From Pseudomonas cerasi (GTDB lineage Bacteria; Pseudomonadota; Gammaproteobacteria; Pseudomonadales; Pseudomonadaceae), in NCBI RefSeq assembly GCF_900074915.1, contig NZ_LT222319.1, positions 1,423,001-1,487,000 of the forward strand: 64,000 bases of DNA, in the 5' to 3' direction. Of the stretch, positions 8,882 to 17,405 are shown in pieces. Each line of letters begins with the position of its first letter. Position 1 is the stretch's first letter. The notes under the pieces are model-generated. The model worked only from the letters and a program-made list of their open reading frames with translations. It had not been told where the DNA came from and did not search any database. Position numbers and translations under genes: made by a program.

Positions 8882-10032
8882 CAGGCGAGCAACTTGACCA
8901 GGGTCTGGTAGTAGATCTCGGTCAGCACATCCAGATCGCTGGCCAGAATACGTTCGTTGACCTGGTGGATCGTCGCGTTGACCGGCCCCAGCTCGACCAC
9001 CTGGGTACCGAGGGTGGCAATGAAGCGACCATCGGAGGTTCCGCCGCTGGTCGAGGCTTTGGTGTCACGGCCCGTGACGCTTTTGATGCTTGAGGACACG
9101 GCGTCCAGCAACGCGCCCGGCTCGGTCAGGAATGGCAGGCCGGACAATGCCCAGTCCACGTGCCAGTCCAGTTCATGCTTGTCGAGGATGTCGGCAACGC
9201 GCTGCTGCAAGCCTTCGACGGTAGATTCGGTGGAAAAGCGGAAGTTGAAGACCGCCACCAGATCGCCCGGGATGACGTTGGTGGCGCCGGTGCCAGCGTT
9301 CAGGTTGGAGATCTGGAAGCTGGTCGGCGGGAAGAAATCGTTGCCATGGTCCCAGTGCTCGGCGGCCAGTTCGGCCAGGGCCGGCGCGGCCAGATGAATC
9401 GGGTTCTTCGCCAGATGCGGGTAAGCCACATGGCCTTGCTTGCCGCGCACCGTCAGCGTGGCCCCCAGCGAGCCGCGTCGACCGTTCTTGACCACATCGC
9501 CGACCAGTGTGGTGCTCGAAGGCTCGCCGACGATGCACCAGTCCAGACGCTCGTTACGGGCCGCGAGGCGCTCTACGACAGCCTTGGTGCCGTGATGCGC
9601 CGGGCCTTCTTCGTCGCTGGTGATCAGAAATGCCACCGAGCCCTTATGATCAGGATGATCGGCGACAAAGCGCTCGGCCGCCACCAGCATGGCCGCCAGA
9701 CTGCCTTTCATGTCTGCCGCGCCGCGCCCGCAGAGCATGCCGTGCTCGTCGATCAACGCATCGAACGGATCGTTCTGCCAGTTCTGTACTGGACCGGTCG
9801 GAACCACGTCGGTATGACCGGCGAAACACAGCATCGGGCCGTCGGTGGTGCCGTGTGTGGCCCAGAAGTTGTCGACGTCTTCGATACGCATTGGCTCCAG
9901 CTTGAAGCCGGCATCGCCCAGGCGCTGCATCATCACGGTCTGGCAATCGGCATCGACCGGCGTCACCGAAGGACGGCGGATCAGATCGCAGGCGAGTTGG
10001 AGGGTGGGCGAGAGGTCGGCTGGGGCCGTCAT
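8881..10032 (-). CDS. dapE: Succinyl-diaminopimelate desuccinylase DapE
   Basis: This 383-residue di-zinc hydrolase (M20 family) converts N-succinyl-LL-2,6-diaminopimelate to LL-diaminopimelate and succinate for lysine and peptidoglycan. Metal and catalytic residues are visible: H73 and D75 in [13 protein letters not shown]107 in [10 protein letters not shown]141/E142 in SDEEGPA, the ligand in VGEPSS, and a histidine in the C-terminal NATIHQVNE. The dimerisation lid domain lies between about 180 and 295. DapD (15.4 kb) and DapC (18.4 kb) catalyse the two preceding steps, so the succinylase branch is nearly complete in this window. Confidence 0.97.
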   Translation of the reverse strand: MTAPADLSPTLQLACDLIRRPSVTPVDADCQTVMMQRLGDAGFKLEPMRIEDVDNFWATHGTTDGPMLCFAGHTDVVPTGPVQNWQNDPFDALIDEHGMLCGRGAADMKGSLAAMLVAAERFVADHPDHKGSVAFLITSDEEGPAHHGTKAVVERLAARNERLDWCIVGEPSSTTLVGDVVKNGRRGSLGATLTVRGKQGHVAYPHLAKNPIHLAAPALAELAAEHWDHGNDFFPPTSFQISNLNAGTGATNVIPGDLVAVFNFRFSTESTVEGLQQRVADILDKHELDWHVDWALSGLPFLTEPGALLDAVSSSIKSVTGRDTKASTSGGTSDGRFIATLGTQVVELGPVNATIHQVNERILASDLDVLTEIYYQTLVKLLA

Positions 10033-10086
10033 GTACAGAACTCCGGTAGCAAGACTTTGGGCGCGAAAAGGCAGATATCTTAAAGC

Positions 10087-10112
10087 AAAACGACGACCTG
10101 AGGCCGTCGTTT
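10087..10112 (-). terminator. Rho-independent terminator after the GH17-GT2 gene
   Basis: A GC-rich hairpin (ACGACGGCC / GGTCGTCGT on the minus strand) is followed by TTTTG. It separates the glucan synthase gene from dapE, implying that dapE has its own promoter or relies on readthrough. Confidence 0.65.
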
Positions 10113-10131
10113 ATCGTGCGCTGTGGATAGG

Positions 10132-12645
10132 TCAGGTTGTGGATGGGGCGGGGCGGGTTGCGCGAGCGGACAGGATTGCCATGGTAATGGCTGCCAGATA
10201 AGGGAGTGATTGTGCGAACAGCATGGTTATCCAGAAACCGGAATTCGTATCGATGGATGCCCTGCCTGTGAGCAAAAGCACAATCGCGATCCAGGAGATC
10301 GCCAAGGTAGACAGTTCTTCCCTTACATCGAGCAGGTTTTGTCCGATCCGGTTTGCAGAGGTATGTTTGGGCGTTCTGTAGAAAGGCATTGCCGAGGTGA
10401 AAAGCCCCGCCAGCACTGCCTTGCCCAAGGTCGGATAAAGCGCCATGCCGGCCAGTATCGCCGCCAGTGCCTCTTTGGTGTGTGTGCTGACCAACTGCCG
10501 GTAGAGCACAATCATCTTTAACGAGCGCAGGGCAAACATCAGTATCAACGACGTGGAAAATATCCATGGCAGCGGCCCGAAAGTCTCGGGCTTAAGGATC
10601 ATTGCCATCGACCAGGCCAACGCAGCCAGCGTTAACAGATAATTCATGCCTTCTGCCACCCACGGCATCCACCCCGCGATGAAATGGTAGCGTTGCATCG
10701 CGCTCAGGGACGCGCAGTTTCCTGCAATCAGGCTTCCGGCGTGCCGCTTGACGATCTGCATAGCTCCATATGCCCAGCGATATCGTTGTTTCTTGAAGTC
10801 CATGAACGTATCGGGAGTCAGCCCTTTGCCATAGCTGATAGCGGCGTAACCCGTGGAGAAACCACTTTCCAGCATACGCAGGCCAAGTTCGGCGTCTTCG
10901 CATATGCACCACTCCGCCCAGCCCAGTCGGTCCAGTGCTGATCGGCGGATCAGTGTCATGGTGCCGTGCTGGATAATTGCATCGTGATCGTTACGGATCA
11001 CCATGCCGATGTTAAAAAAACCTTGGTACTCGGCCTGACAGCAATACTTGAACAGGCTTTCGTGACCGTCGCGATAATCCTGCGGCGATTGAATGACTGC
11101 AACCTTCGGGTCCGTGAAGTGGGGCACCATATGTTTGAGCCACTGTCGATGGACGCAGTAATCAGCGTCGATGACTGCCACTACTTCTGCGTCTTCAGCG
11201 GTATGTCTCAGGAGATAGTTAAGTGCACCCGCTTTGAATCCGGGAAGTGGACTGACATGAAAAAACTGGAACCGAGGGCCGAGCTGCTGACAGTATCGCT
11301 CGATAGGCTTCCAGATGGCCGGGTCCTGAGTATTGTTGTCGATGACCAGCACCTCGAAGTCCGGGTAGTCCAGCTTTTGCAACGAGTCGAGGGTCCGTTT
11401 CACCATATCCGGAGGTTCGTTGCAGCACGGAACATGCAGGGAAACTTTCGGGGCGGGACCAACAGGACGATGGACGGGGCGGAAAGACCGTGGGGTGTCC
11501 GGTCCCCAGCAGGCTTCGAGGAATTCGTGCGTTTCGATACCCACGTAAGTCAGCACGCTGGCAGCCCAGATAAAGGCGACAGGCAGCGCGAGCCAGGCGG
11601 GCAGTGGCTGTGAGTAGTGCATGCCGAACCCTGACAATACGCAATAAGCCAGCACGATTATCAAGGCGCCTGTAGGCCACGACTCCGGTTTAAGGCGGGT
11701 GATAAGCCTGAGTATTTCCGAGAGCATGTTGACCGGCATTTTTACCGGGCCGTTGATGTGCAGTTTTAATCTGCGCTTTGCATCGAACAAACCCCAATTA
11801 GGCCAGGGCAGACCTTCTTCAGTCTTCCAGTGCTGATCGAAGGCTTCTATCACGAAATAGTCATGGTCGTGCTGATCCAGTAATGGAATCTGGTTGCGCA
11901 GGTATATCGAGTGCTCTGCGTCAGAGGTCGTCATCCGCCTCTTGGCGATGGCCTTGCTCGGCCAGCCAATCTCGGAAAGTATGAGGGGGGTGTCGGGGAA
12001 TCTCGTTCTCAGTTCGTTCGCGTGTGCCAGAGTGATCGCGGTCGCGTCCAGCGCTGAAACGCTTTCCCAGAAAGGCAAAATATGGGCGGCAATGAAGTCG
12101 ACATGCCTGACGAGTTCCGGCGTCTCGTACCATTGTGTCCATATCTCGGAGGTCGAAACAGGCACATTGACGGCGCGTCGTGCGGTCTGCAGATAGAGAA
12201 TAAGCAGGTCGATGGGAACATCATCACGAAACAGGACTTCATTTCCCAAGACCAGGCGTTGCACGCTGGAGTAACGGTTGGCGAGTTCGATCCCTGCATT
12301 TATTTCCTCGATATTGTGCGTTTCGTCCTCTGTTATCCACACGCCAAGCGTGACATTCATGCCCAGTGCTTCGGCGAGTTCGGGGATATGCATCAATGTC
12401 CCTTCCACCGAGTAAGTTCTTATATTCCGTGTAATGCTTCGAAGTCGCGGCAGGTCTTCTCTTATCTGATCACGCGTCGGAAAAATCTGTTTGTAGGGGC
12501 TTTGGCCCGGTCGAAAAGGGGCGTAGGCCACGCCAGAGATCATTGCAGGCCAGTTGGGCGGATAGTTGAACCTGGTTTTGAACAGGTTTTTCAGCCACGT
12601 GCCTGCCTTGTTTGAATATTCATCCATGTCTGCAATGTGCTCCAT
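10132..12645 (-). CDS. GH17-GT2 membrane glucan synthase (NdvB-like)
   Basis: This is a two-domain protein, 837 residues from the ATG at 12645. Residues about 30-300 are a glycoside hydrolase 17 domain, with acid/base E136 in VLGNEVL and nucleophile E225 in SEIGWPS. In bacterial relatives this domain acts as a beta-1,3-glucan transglycosylase. Membrane segments follow at about 323-343 and 350-370. Next is a family 2 glycosyltransferase with the DAD motif (493-495), ED at 593-594 and QRYRW at 620-624, and then further C-terminal membrane helices. The expected product is a beta-1,3-linked (possibly cyclic or branched) glucan. No signal peptide precedes the GH17 domain. Starts at 12627 (ATG) or 12750 (TTG) are possible. 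Base composition looks more AT-rich than its neighbours. Confidence 0.85.
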   Translation of the reverse strand: MEHIADMDEYSNKAGTWLKNLFKTRFNYPPNWPAMISGVAYAPFRPGQSPYKQIFPTRDQIREDLPRLRSITRNIRTYSVEGTLMHIPELAEALGMNVTLGVWITEDETHNIEEINAGIELANRYSSVQRLVLGNEVLFRDDVPIDLLILYLQTARRAVNVPVSTSEIWTQWYETPELVRHVDFIAAHILPFWESVSALDATAITLAHANELRTRFPDTPLILSEIGWPSKAIAKRRMTTSDAEHSIYLRNQIPLLDQHDHDYFVIEAFDQHWKTEEGLPWPNWGLFDAKRRLKLHINGPVKMPVNMLSEILRLITRLKPESWPTGALIIVLAYCVLSGFGMHYSQPLPAWLALPVAFIWAASVLTYVGIETHEFLEACWGPDTPRSFRPVHRPVGPAPKVSLHVPCCNEPPDMVKRTLDSLQKLDYPDFEVLVIDNNTQDPAIWKPIERYCQQLGPRFQFFHVSPLPGFKAGALNYLLRHTAEDAEVVAVIDADYCVHRQWLKHMVPHFTDPKVAVIQSPQDYRDGHESLFKYCCQAEYQGFFNIGMVIRNDHDAIIQHGTMTLIRRSALDRLGWAEWCICEDAELGLRMLESGFSTGYAAISYGKGLTPDTFMDFKKQRYRWAYGAMQIVKRHAGSLIAGNCASLSAMQRYHFIAGWMPWVAEGMNYLLTLAALAWSMAMILKPETFGPLPWIFSTSLILMFALRSLKMIVLYRQLVSTHTKEALAAILAGMALYPTLGKAVLAGLFTSAMPFYRTPKHTSANRIGQNLLDVREELSTLAISWIAIVLLLTGRASIDTNSGFWITMLFAQSLPYLAAITMAILSARATRPAPSTT

Positions 12646-12896
12646 GCTTGTTGCGCCGGTGCCGCGAGTTCCCTTCGCGTTGATTAACCTTAGTCGTCCT
12701 CGTTCATTGCCGTTTGCAATGCTTAGACTCTTTTCCTCGGGCTTTTCCAAAAACGGAATGGCGTTTAAGCAGTCAGCGTTGATCGCGTTCTGAGATCATT
12801 ATTTTTTACTTCCCTTGAGTCTCTGGGGCAGCTCGTCAACGGACAACGACCTCGCCTGCCGGGAACAAGTCAGGTGTCTTGCCGTCGACAAACCCC

Positions 12897-12902
12897 TATA
12901 AT
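12897..12902 (+). promoter_or_regulatory. -10 element upstream of tcdA
   Basis: A perfect TATAAT lies 27 bases before the tcdA start and is followed by a GC-rich GCGCGCC discriminator, a common arrangement at pseudomonad housekeeping promoters. No good -35 is seen at 16-18 bp. Confidence 0.45.
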
Positions 12903-12928
12903 GCGCGCCGGTTTTTGAGGTATTGATC

Positions 12929-13759
12929 ATGAGCGCAGAAGATCCACGGTTCGCGGGTATCGCCCGTCTATATGGCATCGAGGGGTTGGCACGCCTGCGC
13001 GCGGCTCATGTGGCGGTGGTGGGTATCGGCGGTGTGGGCTCCTGGGCGGCGGAAGCGATGGCGCGCAGTGGCGTGGGCGAGATTTCGCTGTTCGACATGG
13101 ACGATGTCTGTGTCAGTAACAGCAACCGCCAGTTGCATGCGCTGAGCGGTACGGTCGGCCAGCCGAAAGTCGAGGTGATGGCTGAGCGTATCCGCGCGAT
13201 CAACCCCGATTGCATTGTCCACGCCGTGGCTGATTTCGTGACCCGCGACACCATGGCCGAGTGCATTACCCCTGACATGGACTTCGTGATCGACTGTATC
13301 GACAGCGTCAATGCCAAGGCTGCGCTGATTTCCTGGTGCAAACGACGCAAGATTCAGATGGTCACCACCGGCGGGGCGGGTGGGCAGATCGATCCGACCC
13401 TGATTCAGATCGCCGACCTCAACCGCACCTTCAATGACCCGCTGGCCTCCAAGGTGCGCTCGACCCTGCGTCGGGATTATGGTTTTTCACGTACGCCGAA
13501 CCGTCACTACAGCGTGCCTTGCGTGTTTTCCAGCGAGCAACTGCGCTACCCCAAGCCGGATGGCAGCATTTGTCTGGAAAAGAAATTCGTCGGCGAGGGC
13601 GTAAAGCTCGATTGCGCCGGTGGTTTCGGTGCCGTGATGATGGTGACCGCGACCTTTGGCATGGTTGCCGCCACCCGTGCAGTGGACAAGTTGGTGGCGG
13701 GCACGCGACGGCCTTCGGAGCGGGTCAAGCCAGCGGCTGCAACGCCCGATCAGGCTTGA
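12929..13759 (+). CDS. tcdA: tRNA threonylcarbamoyladenosine dehydratase TcdA (CsdL)
   Basis: This 276-residue E1-like (ThiF/MoeB family) enzyme uses ATP to cyclise t6A37 of tRNA to ct6A. The Rossmann nucleotide loop GIGGVGS is at 32-38, followed by the acidic strand SLFDMDDV (about 53-60) and the N-R-Q-L segment typical of the family. CsdA and CsdE, the sulfur-relay partners genetically linked to TcdA, are encoded just downstream on the opposite strand, and the last 10 bases of tcdA overlap the last codons of csdE. The ATG at 12929 was preferred to a TTG two codons upstream. The product links to TsaB at the window start, since t6A is its substrate. Confidence 0.95.
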   Translation: MSAEDPRFAGIARLYGIEGLARLRAAHVAVVGIGGVGSWAAEAMARSGVGEISLFDMDDVCVSNSNRQLHALSGTVGQPKVEVMAERIRAINPDCIVHAVADFVTRDTMAECITPDMDFVIDCIDSVNAKAALISWCKRRKIQMVTTGGAGGQIDPTLIQIADLNRTFNDPLASKVRSTLRRDYGFSRTPNRHYSVPCVFSSEQLRYPKPDGSICLEKKFVGEGVKLDCAGGFGAVMMVTATFGMVAATRAVDKLVAGTRRPSERVKPAAATPDQA

Positions 13760-14157
13760 GTCAGATGGCGCATCTTCTGCAGTACGGCATTCAGGCCGTT
13801 GCTGCGCGAGGGTGAGAGTTGGCGGGCGAGTCCCAATCGATTGAACCAGTCAGGTAAATCTACGGCTGCCAGTTCTCGTTCCGACAGGCCGTTGACACGC
13901 GCCAGCAGCAGCGCTACCAGACCGCGAATCAGTCGAGCGTCGCTCGCAGCTCGAAACAGCCAGGCGTTGTCGCTGACTTCGCCGGTCAGCCAGACCTTGC
14001 TTTCACAACCGTGCACCAGATTGTCGTCGGTCCTTTCTTCGTCACTCAACGGCGCCAGTTGATCGCCCCATTGCATCAGCAGGCGCGCGCGCTGTTCCCA
14101 GCCTTGTTGCCGGGAAAAACTGTCGAGCGCAGTTTGCGCCAATGCGGGCAGGCTCAT
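13750..14157 (-). CDS. csdE: SufE-family sulfur acceptor CsdE
   Basis: This 135-residue protein is the SufE-like sulfur acceptor that takes persulfide sulfur from the cysteine desulfurase CsdA. The acceptor cysteine is C51 in the conserved loop VHGCESKVW. Length and fold segments (RLLMQWGDQLAPL, RLIRGLVALLLARVNG) are typical. Its ATG overlaps the csdA stop region by 4 bases (14154-14157), showing translational coupling, and its 3' end overlaps convergent tcdA by 10 bases. Together csdA-csdE-tcdA support tRNA ct6A modification. Confidence 0.93.
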   Translation of the reverse strand: MSLPALAQTALDSFSRQQGWEQRARLLMQWGDQLAPLSDEERTDDNLVHGCESKVWLTGEVSDNAWLFRAASDARLIRGLVALLLARVNGLSERELAAVDLPDWFNRLGLARQLSPSRSNGLNAVLQKMRHLTQA

Positions 14158-15359
14158 CGAAGCAGCTCCAGTGCCTGATCCAGTGCGCTGAAGAACTGCA
14201 GCAGATCGTCCGAATCGTTGTACAGCGCCAGTGACACCCGAATCGCGCCGGGCAGGCCAAGGGTCTTGAACAGCGGCATCGCGCAGTGATGACCGGCGCG
14301 TACGGCTATGCCCTGTTCGGTCAGCAGGTGGGCCACATCGGCATTGTGAATACCGTCGACGACGAAGCTGACCAGTGCCAGATCCGGCGAGCCCAGGACC
14401 TGAATGCCGTCCCGCTGCTGCAGGCCCTCGAGCAGGCGACGGTGCAGTCTGGCTTCATGTTCTGCAACCGCCTGGTGGTCGAGACTGTCCAGATAACCCA
14501 GCGTAGCGCCCAGACCGATCACGCTGGCGATGGGCGGGGTGCCGGCTTCGAAACCCAGGGGTGCCGGACGAAATTTCGCGTGCTGATAATCGGCCGTCAG
14601 CACCATCTCGCCGCCGAACTGCCAATGCGCGAGGCTGGGCAGCGCCTCGTTGCGTCCGTAAAGCACGCCGAGTCCTTCCGGGCCGTACAGTTTGTGGCTG
14701 GAAAACACATAAAAATCGCAACCCAACGCCTGCACATCGTGGCGTCCGTGCACCACGCCTTGTGAGCCGTCCACGACGGTGAGTGCGCTTTGGGTCTTGG
14801 CCAGTGCGATGAGGCGGGCCAAGGGTTGCCAGGTGCCGAGCACGTTTGAGAGCTGGGTGACTCCGAGCAGGCGTGTGCGCGGTCCGATCAGGTTGGCTGC
14901 CGCATCGCAGTCGATCACGCCATCAATGTCCAGCGGCAGAATTACCAGTTTCAGGCCGCGTCGCTGAGCCAGTTGCTGCCATGGCAGCAGATTGGCGTGA
15001 TGTTCCAGCGCGCTGATGGCGATTTCGTCGCCCGCAGCGAATTCATGTTCCAGCCCGTAGGCCAGCAGGTTCAGCGCAGACGTTGCGCCATGGGTGAAGA
15101 TGATCTGGCCGTTTTCACCGGAATTCAGCCAGTGGGCGACCTTGCCACGGCTGGCCTCGAACGCCTGGGTGGCGTGCGCGCCGGGCAGATGCTGGGCACG
15201 ATGCACGTTGGCGGCACCGTTGGTGTAGTAATGAGTCAGGGCGTCGATCAGCGCCTGAGGCTTCTGCGTCGTGGCGGCATTGTCCAGATAGGTCTGGCCT
15301 TGCCGTTGCAGAGCGGCGAGTGCGGGGAAGTCGCTGCGCCAGGGAGAGAAGAGGGGCAT
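14154..15359 (-). CDS. csdA: Cysteine desulfurase CsdA
   Basis: This 401-residue class V PLP enzyme (group II desulfurase) converts cysteine to alanine and an enzyme persulfide. PLP lysine K223 lies in SSHKLYGPEG, and the catalytic cysteine C359 is in RAGHHCAMP. The start MPLFSPWRSDFPAL at 15359 was preferred to an upstream in-frame extension that lacks conservation and would run into the end of dapD. It is 59 bases downstream of dapD and overlaps csdE, so the three minus-strand genes dapD-csdA-csdE probably form a transcript. SufS is the alternative name for close homologues, but the csdE/tcdA context supports CsdA. Confidence 0.93.
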   Translation of the reverse strand: MPLFSPWRSDFPALAALQRQGQTYLDNAATTQKPQALIDALTHYYTNGAANVHRAQHLPGAHATQAFEASRGKVAHWLNSGENGQIIFTHGATSALNLLAYGLEHEFAAGDEIAISALEHHANLLPWQQLAQRRGLKLVILPLDIDGVIDCDAAANLIGPRTRLLGVTQLSNVLGTWQPLARLIALAKTQSALTVVDGSQGVVHGRHDVQALGCDFYVFSSHKLYGPEGLGVLYGRNEALPSLAHWQFGGEMVLTADYQHAKFRPAPLGFEAGTPPIASVIGLGATLGYLDSLDHQAVAEHEARLHRRLLEGLQQRDGIQVLGSPDLALVSFVVDGIHNADVAHLLTEQGIAVRAGHHCAMPLFKTLGLPGAIRVSLALYNDSDDLLQFFSALDQALELLR

Positions 15360-15418
15360 TGTTCGTCCAGCGTGTGGAGGCGGGTTCAACGCCATCGGCC
15401 TCGAACCCGCACACAGCA

Positions 15419-16453
15419 TCAGTTATGAGCGTGCAGTGCTTCGTTCAGCTCTATGGCCGACTTGTGGGTTTTGCATTCCACTGCGCCGGTCTGAGAGTTG
15501 CGACGGAACAGCAGGTCTGTCTGACCTGCCAGCTCACGGGCCTTGACGATCTTGACCAGCTCATTGTTTTCGTCGAGCAGCGCGACCTTGGTACCTGCGG
15601 TCACATACAGACCCGACTCCACGGTGTTGCGATCACCCAACGGGATGCCGATGCCGGCGTTGGCGCCAATCAGGCAGCCTTCACCGACCTTGATGACGAT
15701 GTTGCCGCCACCGGACAGCGTACCCATGGTCGAGCAGCCGCCGCCCAGATCCGAACCCTTGCCGACGAATACGCCGGCGGAAACGCGGCCTTCGATCATG
15801 CCCGGGCCTTCGGTGCCGCCATTGAAGTTGACGAAGCCTTCGTGCATGACGGTCGTGCCTTCGCCGATATAGGCGCCCAGACGCACGCGAGCGCTGTCAG
15901 CGATACGAACGCCGCTCGGCACAACGTAATCGGTCATTTTCGGGAATTTGTCGACCGAGAATACTTCCAGCAGCTCGCCCTTGAGGCGTGCTTCGAGTTG
16001 ACGCTCGGCCAGTTCGACCAGGTCGACCGCGCCCTGGCTGGTCCAGGCCACGTTTGGCAGCAGGGGGAAGATGCCTGCCAGGTTCAGACCGTGCGGCTTG
16101 ACCAGGCGGTGCGACAGCAGATGCAGCTTGAGGTACGCCTCGGGAGTCGACGTCAGTGTGGCGTCTTCAGCCAGCAGGGTCGCGACCAGCGGCTTCTGGC
16201 TTTCGGCCAGGCGAGTCAGCAGTGCGGCTTGAGTCGTGTCCACGGATTTGACCGCTTCGGCCAGCTTGTAGGCCAGATCGACATTGAAGGTGATTGCCTG
16301 GTTGCCGCCGGTGTAACCCAGAACCGGTGCGATGGCCGCGACCAGTTCCGCAGAAGGATTGATCAGAGGCTGAGCATAAAATACTTCAAGCCATGCGCCT
16401 TGACGATTTTGGGTGCCGACGCCGAAGGCCAGGCTGAACAGGGTGGTGGACAT
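15419..16453 (-). CDS. dapD: Tetrahydrodipicolinate N-succinyltransferase DapD
   Basis: This 344-residue trimeric enzyme transfers succinyl from succinyl-CoA to tetrahydrodipicolinate, step one of the succinylase lysine/meso-DAP branch. The C-terminal half shows the left-handed beta-helix of hexapeptide repeats (VRLGAYIGEGTTVM, GGTEGPGMIEGRVSAGVFVG, IVIKVGEGCLIGANAGIGIPLG). The N-terminal domain is the longer actinobacterial/pseudomonad type rather than the 274-residue enterobacterial type. The start MSTTLFSLAFG follows a good AGGTATTTAC leader. The arsC-like gene lies 47 bases upstream on the same strand. Confidence 0.96.
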   Translation of the reverse strand: MSTTLFSLAFGVGTQNRQGAWLEVFYAQPLINPSAELVAAIAPVLGYTGGNQAITFNVDLAYKLAEAVKSVDTTQAALLTRLAESQKPLVATLLAEDATLTSTPEAYLKLHLLSHRLVKPHGLNLAGIFPLLPNVAWTSQGAVDLVELAERQLEARLKGELLEVFSVDKFPKMTDYVVPSGVRIADSARVRLGAYIGEGTTVMHEGFVNFNGGTEGPGMIEGRVSAGVFVGKGSDLGGGCSTMGTLSGGGNIVIKVGEGCLIGANAGIGIPLGDRNTVESGLYVTAGTKVALLDENNELVKIVKARELAGQTDLLFRRNSQTGAVECKTHKSAIELNEALHAHN

Positions 16454-16500
16454 GTAAATACCTCGTGGCTTTATCAAGGGGCTTTCAGTAGCGCTCTGGC

Positions 16501-16848
16501 TTACTGTAAAGCCGCTGCATACAGGTCAGGCTTGAAGCCGATCAGGGTTTTATTGCCCAGATCAAGCACTGGACGCTTGATCATGGACGGCTGCGCGAGC
16601 ATCAGTTCTATGGCTTTCGCCTGGTCGAGATCGGCCTTTTGTCCGTCTTCGAGCTTGCGAAAGGTCGTACCTGCGCGGTTCAGCACAACCTGCCATCCGT
16701 GTTCATTGCACCACTGCTCGAGGTGCTCACGGTCGATGCCCTGGGTCTTGTAGTCGTGAAATTCGTAGCTCGCCGAATGCTCGTCGAGCCAGGTACGGGC
16801 CTTTTTCATTGTGTCGCAGGCTTTGATGCCAAACAGAGTGTAAGTCAT
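16501..16848 (-). CDS. ArsC/Spx-family (YffB-like) reductase
   Basis: This 115-residue thioredoxin-fold protein has a single N-terminal active-site cysteine, C11, in KACDTMKKA and the family core IKRPVLDLGNKTLIGF. It lacks the resolving cysteine pair of Spx and the conserved arginine context of true glutaredoxin-linked arsenate reductases. It fits the YffB subgroup, which binds glutathione and is of uncertain substrate. It sits just upstream of dapD, a linkage seen across pseudomonads. True arsenate reductase activity is doubtful. Confidence 0.85.
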   Translation of the reverse strand: MTYTLFGIKACDTMKKARTWLDEHSASYEFHDYKTQGIDREHLEQWCNEHGWQVVLNRAGTTFRKLEDGQKADLDQAKAIELMLAQPSMIKRPVLDLGNKTLIGFKPDLYAAALQ

Positions 16849-16929
16849 TGTTTAAGGTGGGGTGGCTGATCTTGCTCGATACTCCCCACGTCCTCTCCTC
16901 GCAATTTAGCCGACTATTATGCCACGTCA

Positions 16930-16974
16930 TTCCGTTCAGTGTTGTGACAGCGCCAGTACGGAGACTGAACGGAA
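16930..16974. promoter_or_regulatory. Perfect 11-bp inverted repeat in a divergent promoter region
   Basis: TTCCGTTCAGT (16930-16940) and its exact complement ACTGAACGGAA (16964-16974) are separated by 23 bases. They lie in the 232-base region between the divergent ArsC-like gene and the 76-residue gene. The half-site centres are 34 bp apart, about three helical turns. This spacing suits a dimeric or tetrameric repressor, and there is no T-run to suggest a terminator. Confidence 0.5.
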
Positions 16975-17080
16975 ACTAGATAATAAGGCTAACCATCATT
17001 AAGAAAACTTCACCCGCTCACGCTTGAGTCGCTGGCTGCTACGGGCAATTATTACCCGCCATTTGAAGTTTGGGTGCGTT

Positions 17081-17311
17081 ATGTCTGAGCAAGAGAAGAA
17101 GCGTCAGGAAGCGCTTGTCCGGCAGCGTTATTACAGGGAACGTCAACGTGCCGAGGGATTCAAGCAAAGTACCCTCTGGATTCACGGTGAAGCCGAAGCC
17201 CAGGGCCGGCTGGCTGCCCGTGAAGGAAAGCCGTTGCTGCCCATGCAGTCTCATGATCCTGTCAGTTGGGCGGTCGGCTGGGTGGCTGAAAAGCTGCGAA
17301 CCCGAGAATAG
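17081..17311 (+). CDS. Small protein, possibly a ribbon-helix-helix DNA-binding protein
   Basis: This encodes 76 residues from the ATG at 17081 (MSEQEKKRQEAL). Residues 1-22 form a charged helix (RQRYYRERQRAEG). The segment from about 25 to 45 (FKQSTLWIHGEAEAQGRLAA) resembles the strand-helix opening of ribbon-helix-helix antitoxins and repressors, in which RAxGxxxxTLWI precedes the helices. The C-terminus (VSWAVGWVAEKLR) is a short amphipathic helix. No toxin-like partner is adjacent; the downstream neighbour is a convergent metalloprotease. The inverted repeat at 16930-16974, 107 bases upstream, could be its operator. Function is unproven. Confidence 0.65.
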   Translation: MSEQEKKRQEALVRQRYYRERQRAEGFKQSTLWIHGEAEAQGRLAAREGKPLLPMQSHDPVSWAVGWVAEKLRTRE

Positions 17312-17405
17312 TCAGCACTTTTTTCAGGCGGTCACGCCACACGTGCGAAACGTATGGCGCACTGTTGATTGCAGCAGGATCAGTACCTGTTCGAACGCTG
17401 TCCTG

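Noticed and set aside
9173..10083. Extra genes on the plus strand opposite dapE
   Set aside because: Long plus-strand frames here are out-of-phase reflections of dapE with Arg/His-rich translations.
16501..16848. Arsenic-resistance locus
   Set aside because: The ArsC-like gene is the YffB type and no arsB, arsR or arsH is nearby. Its partner is dapD.
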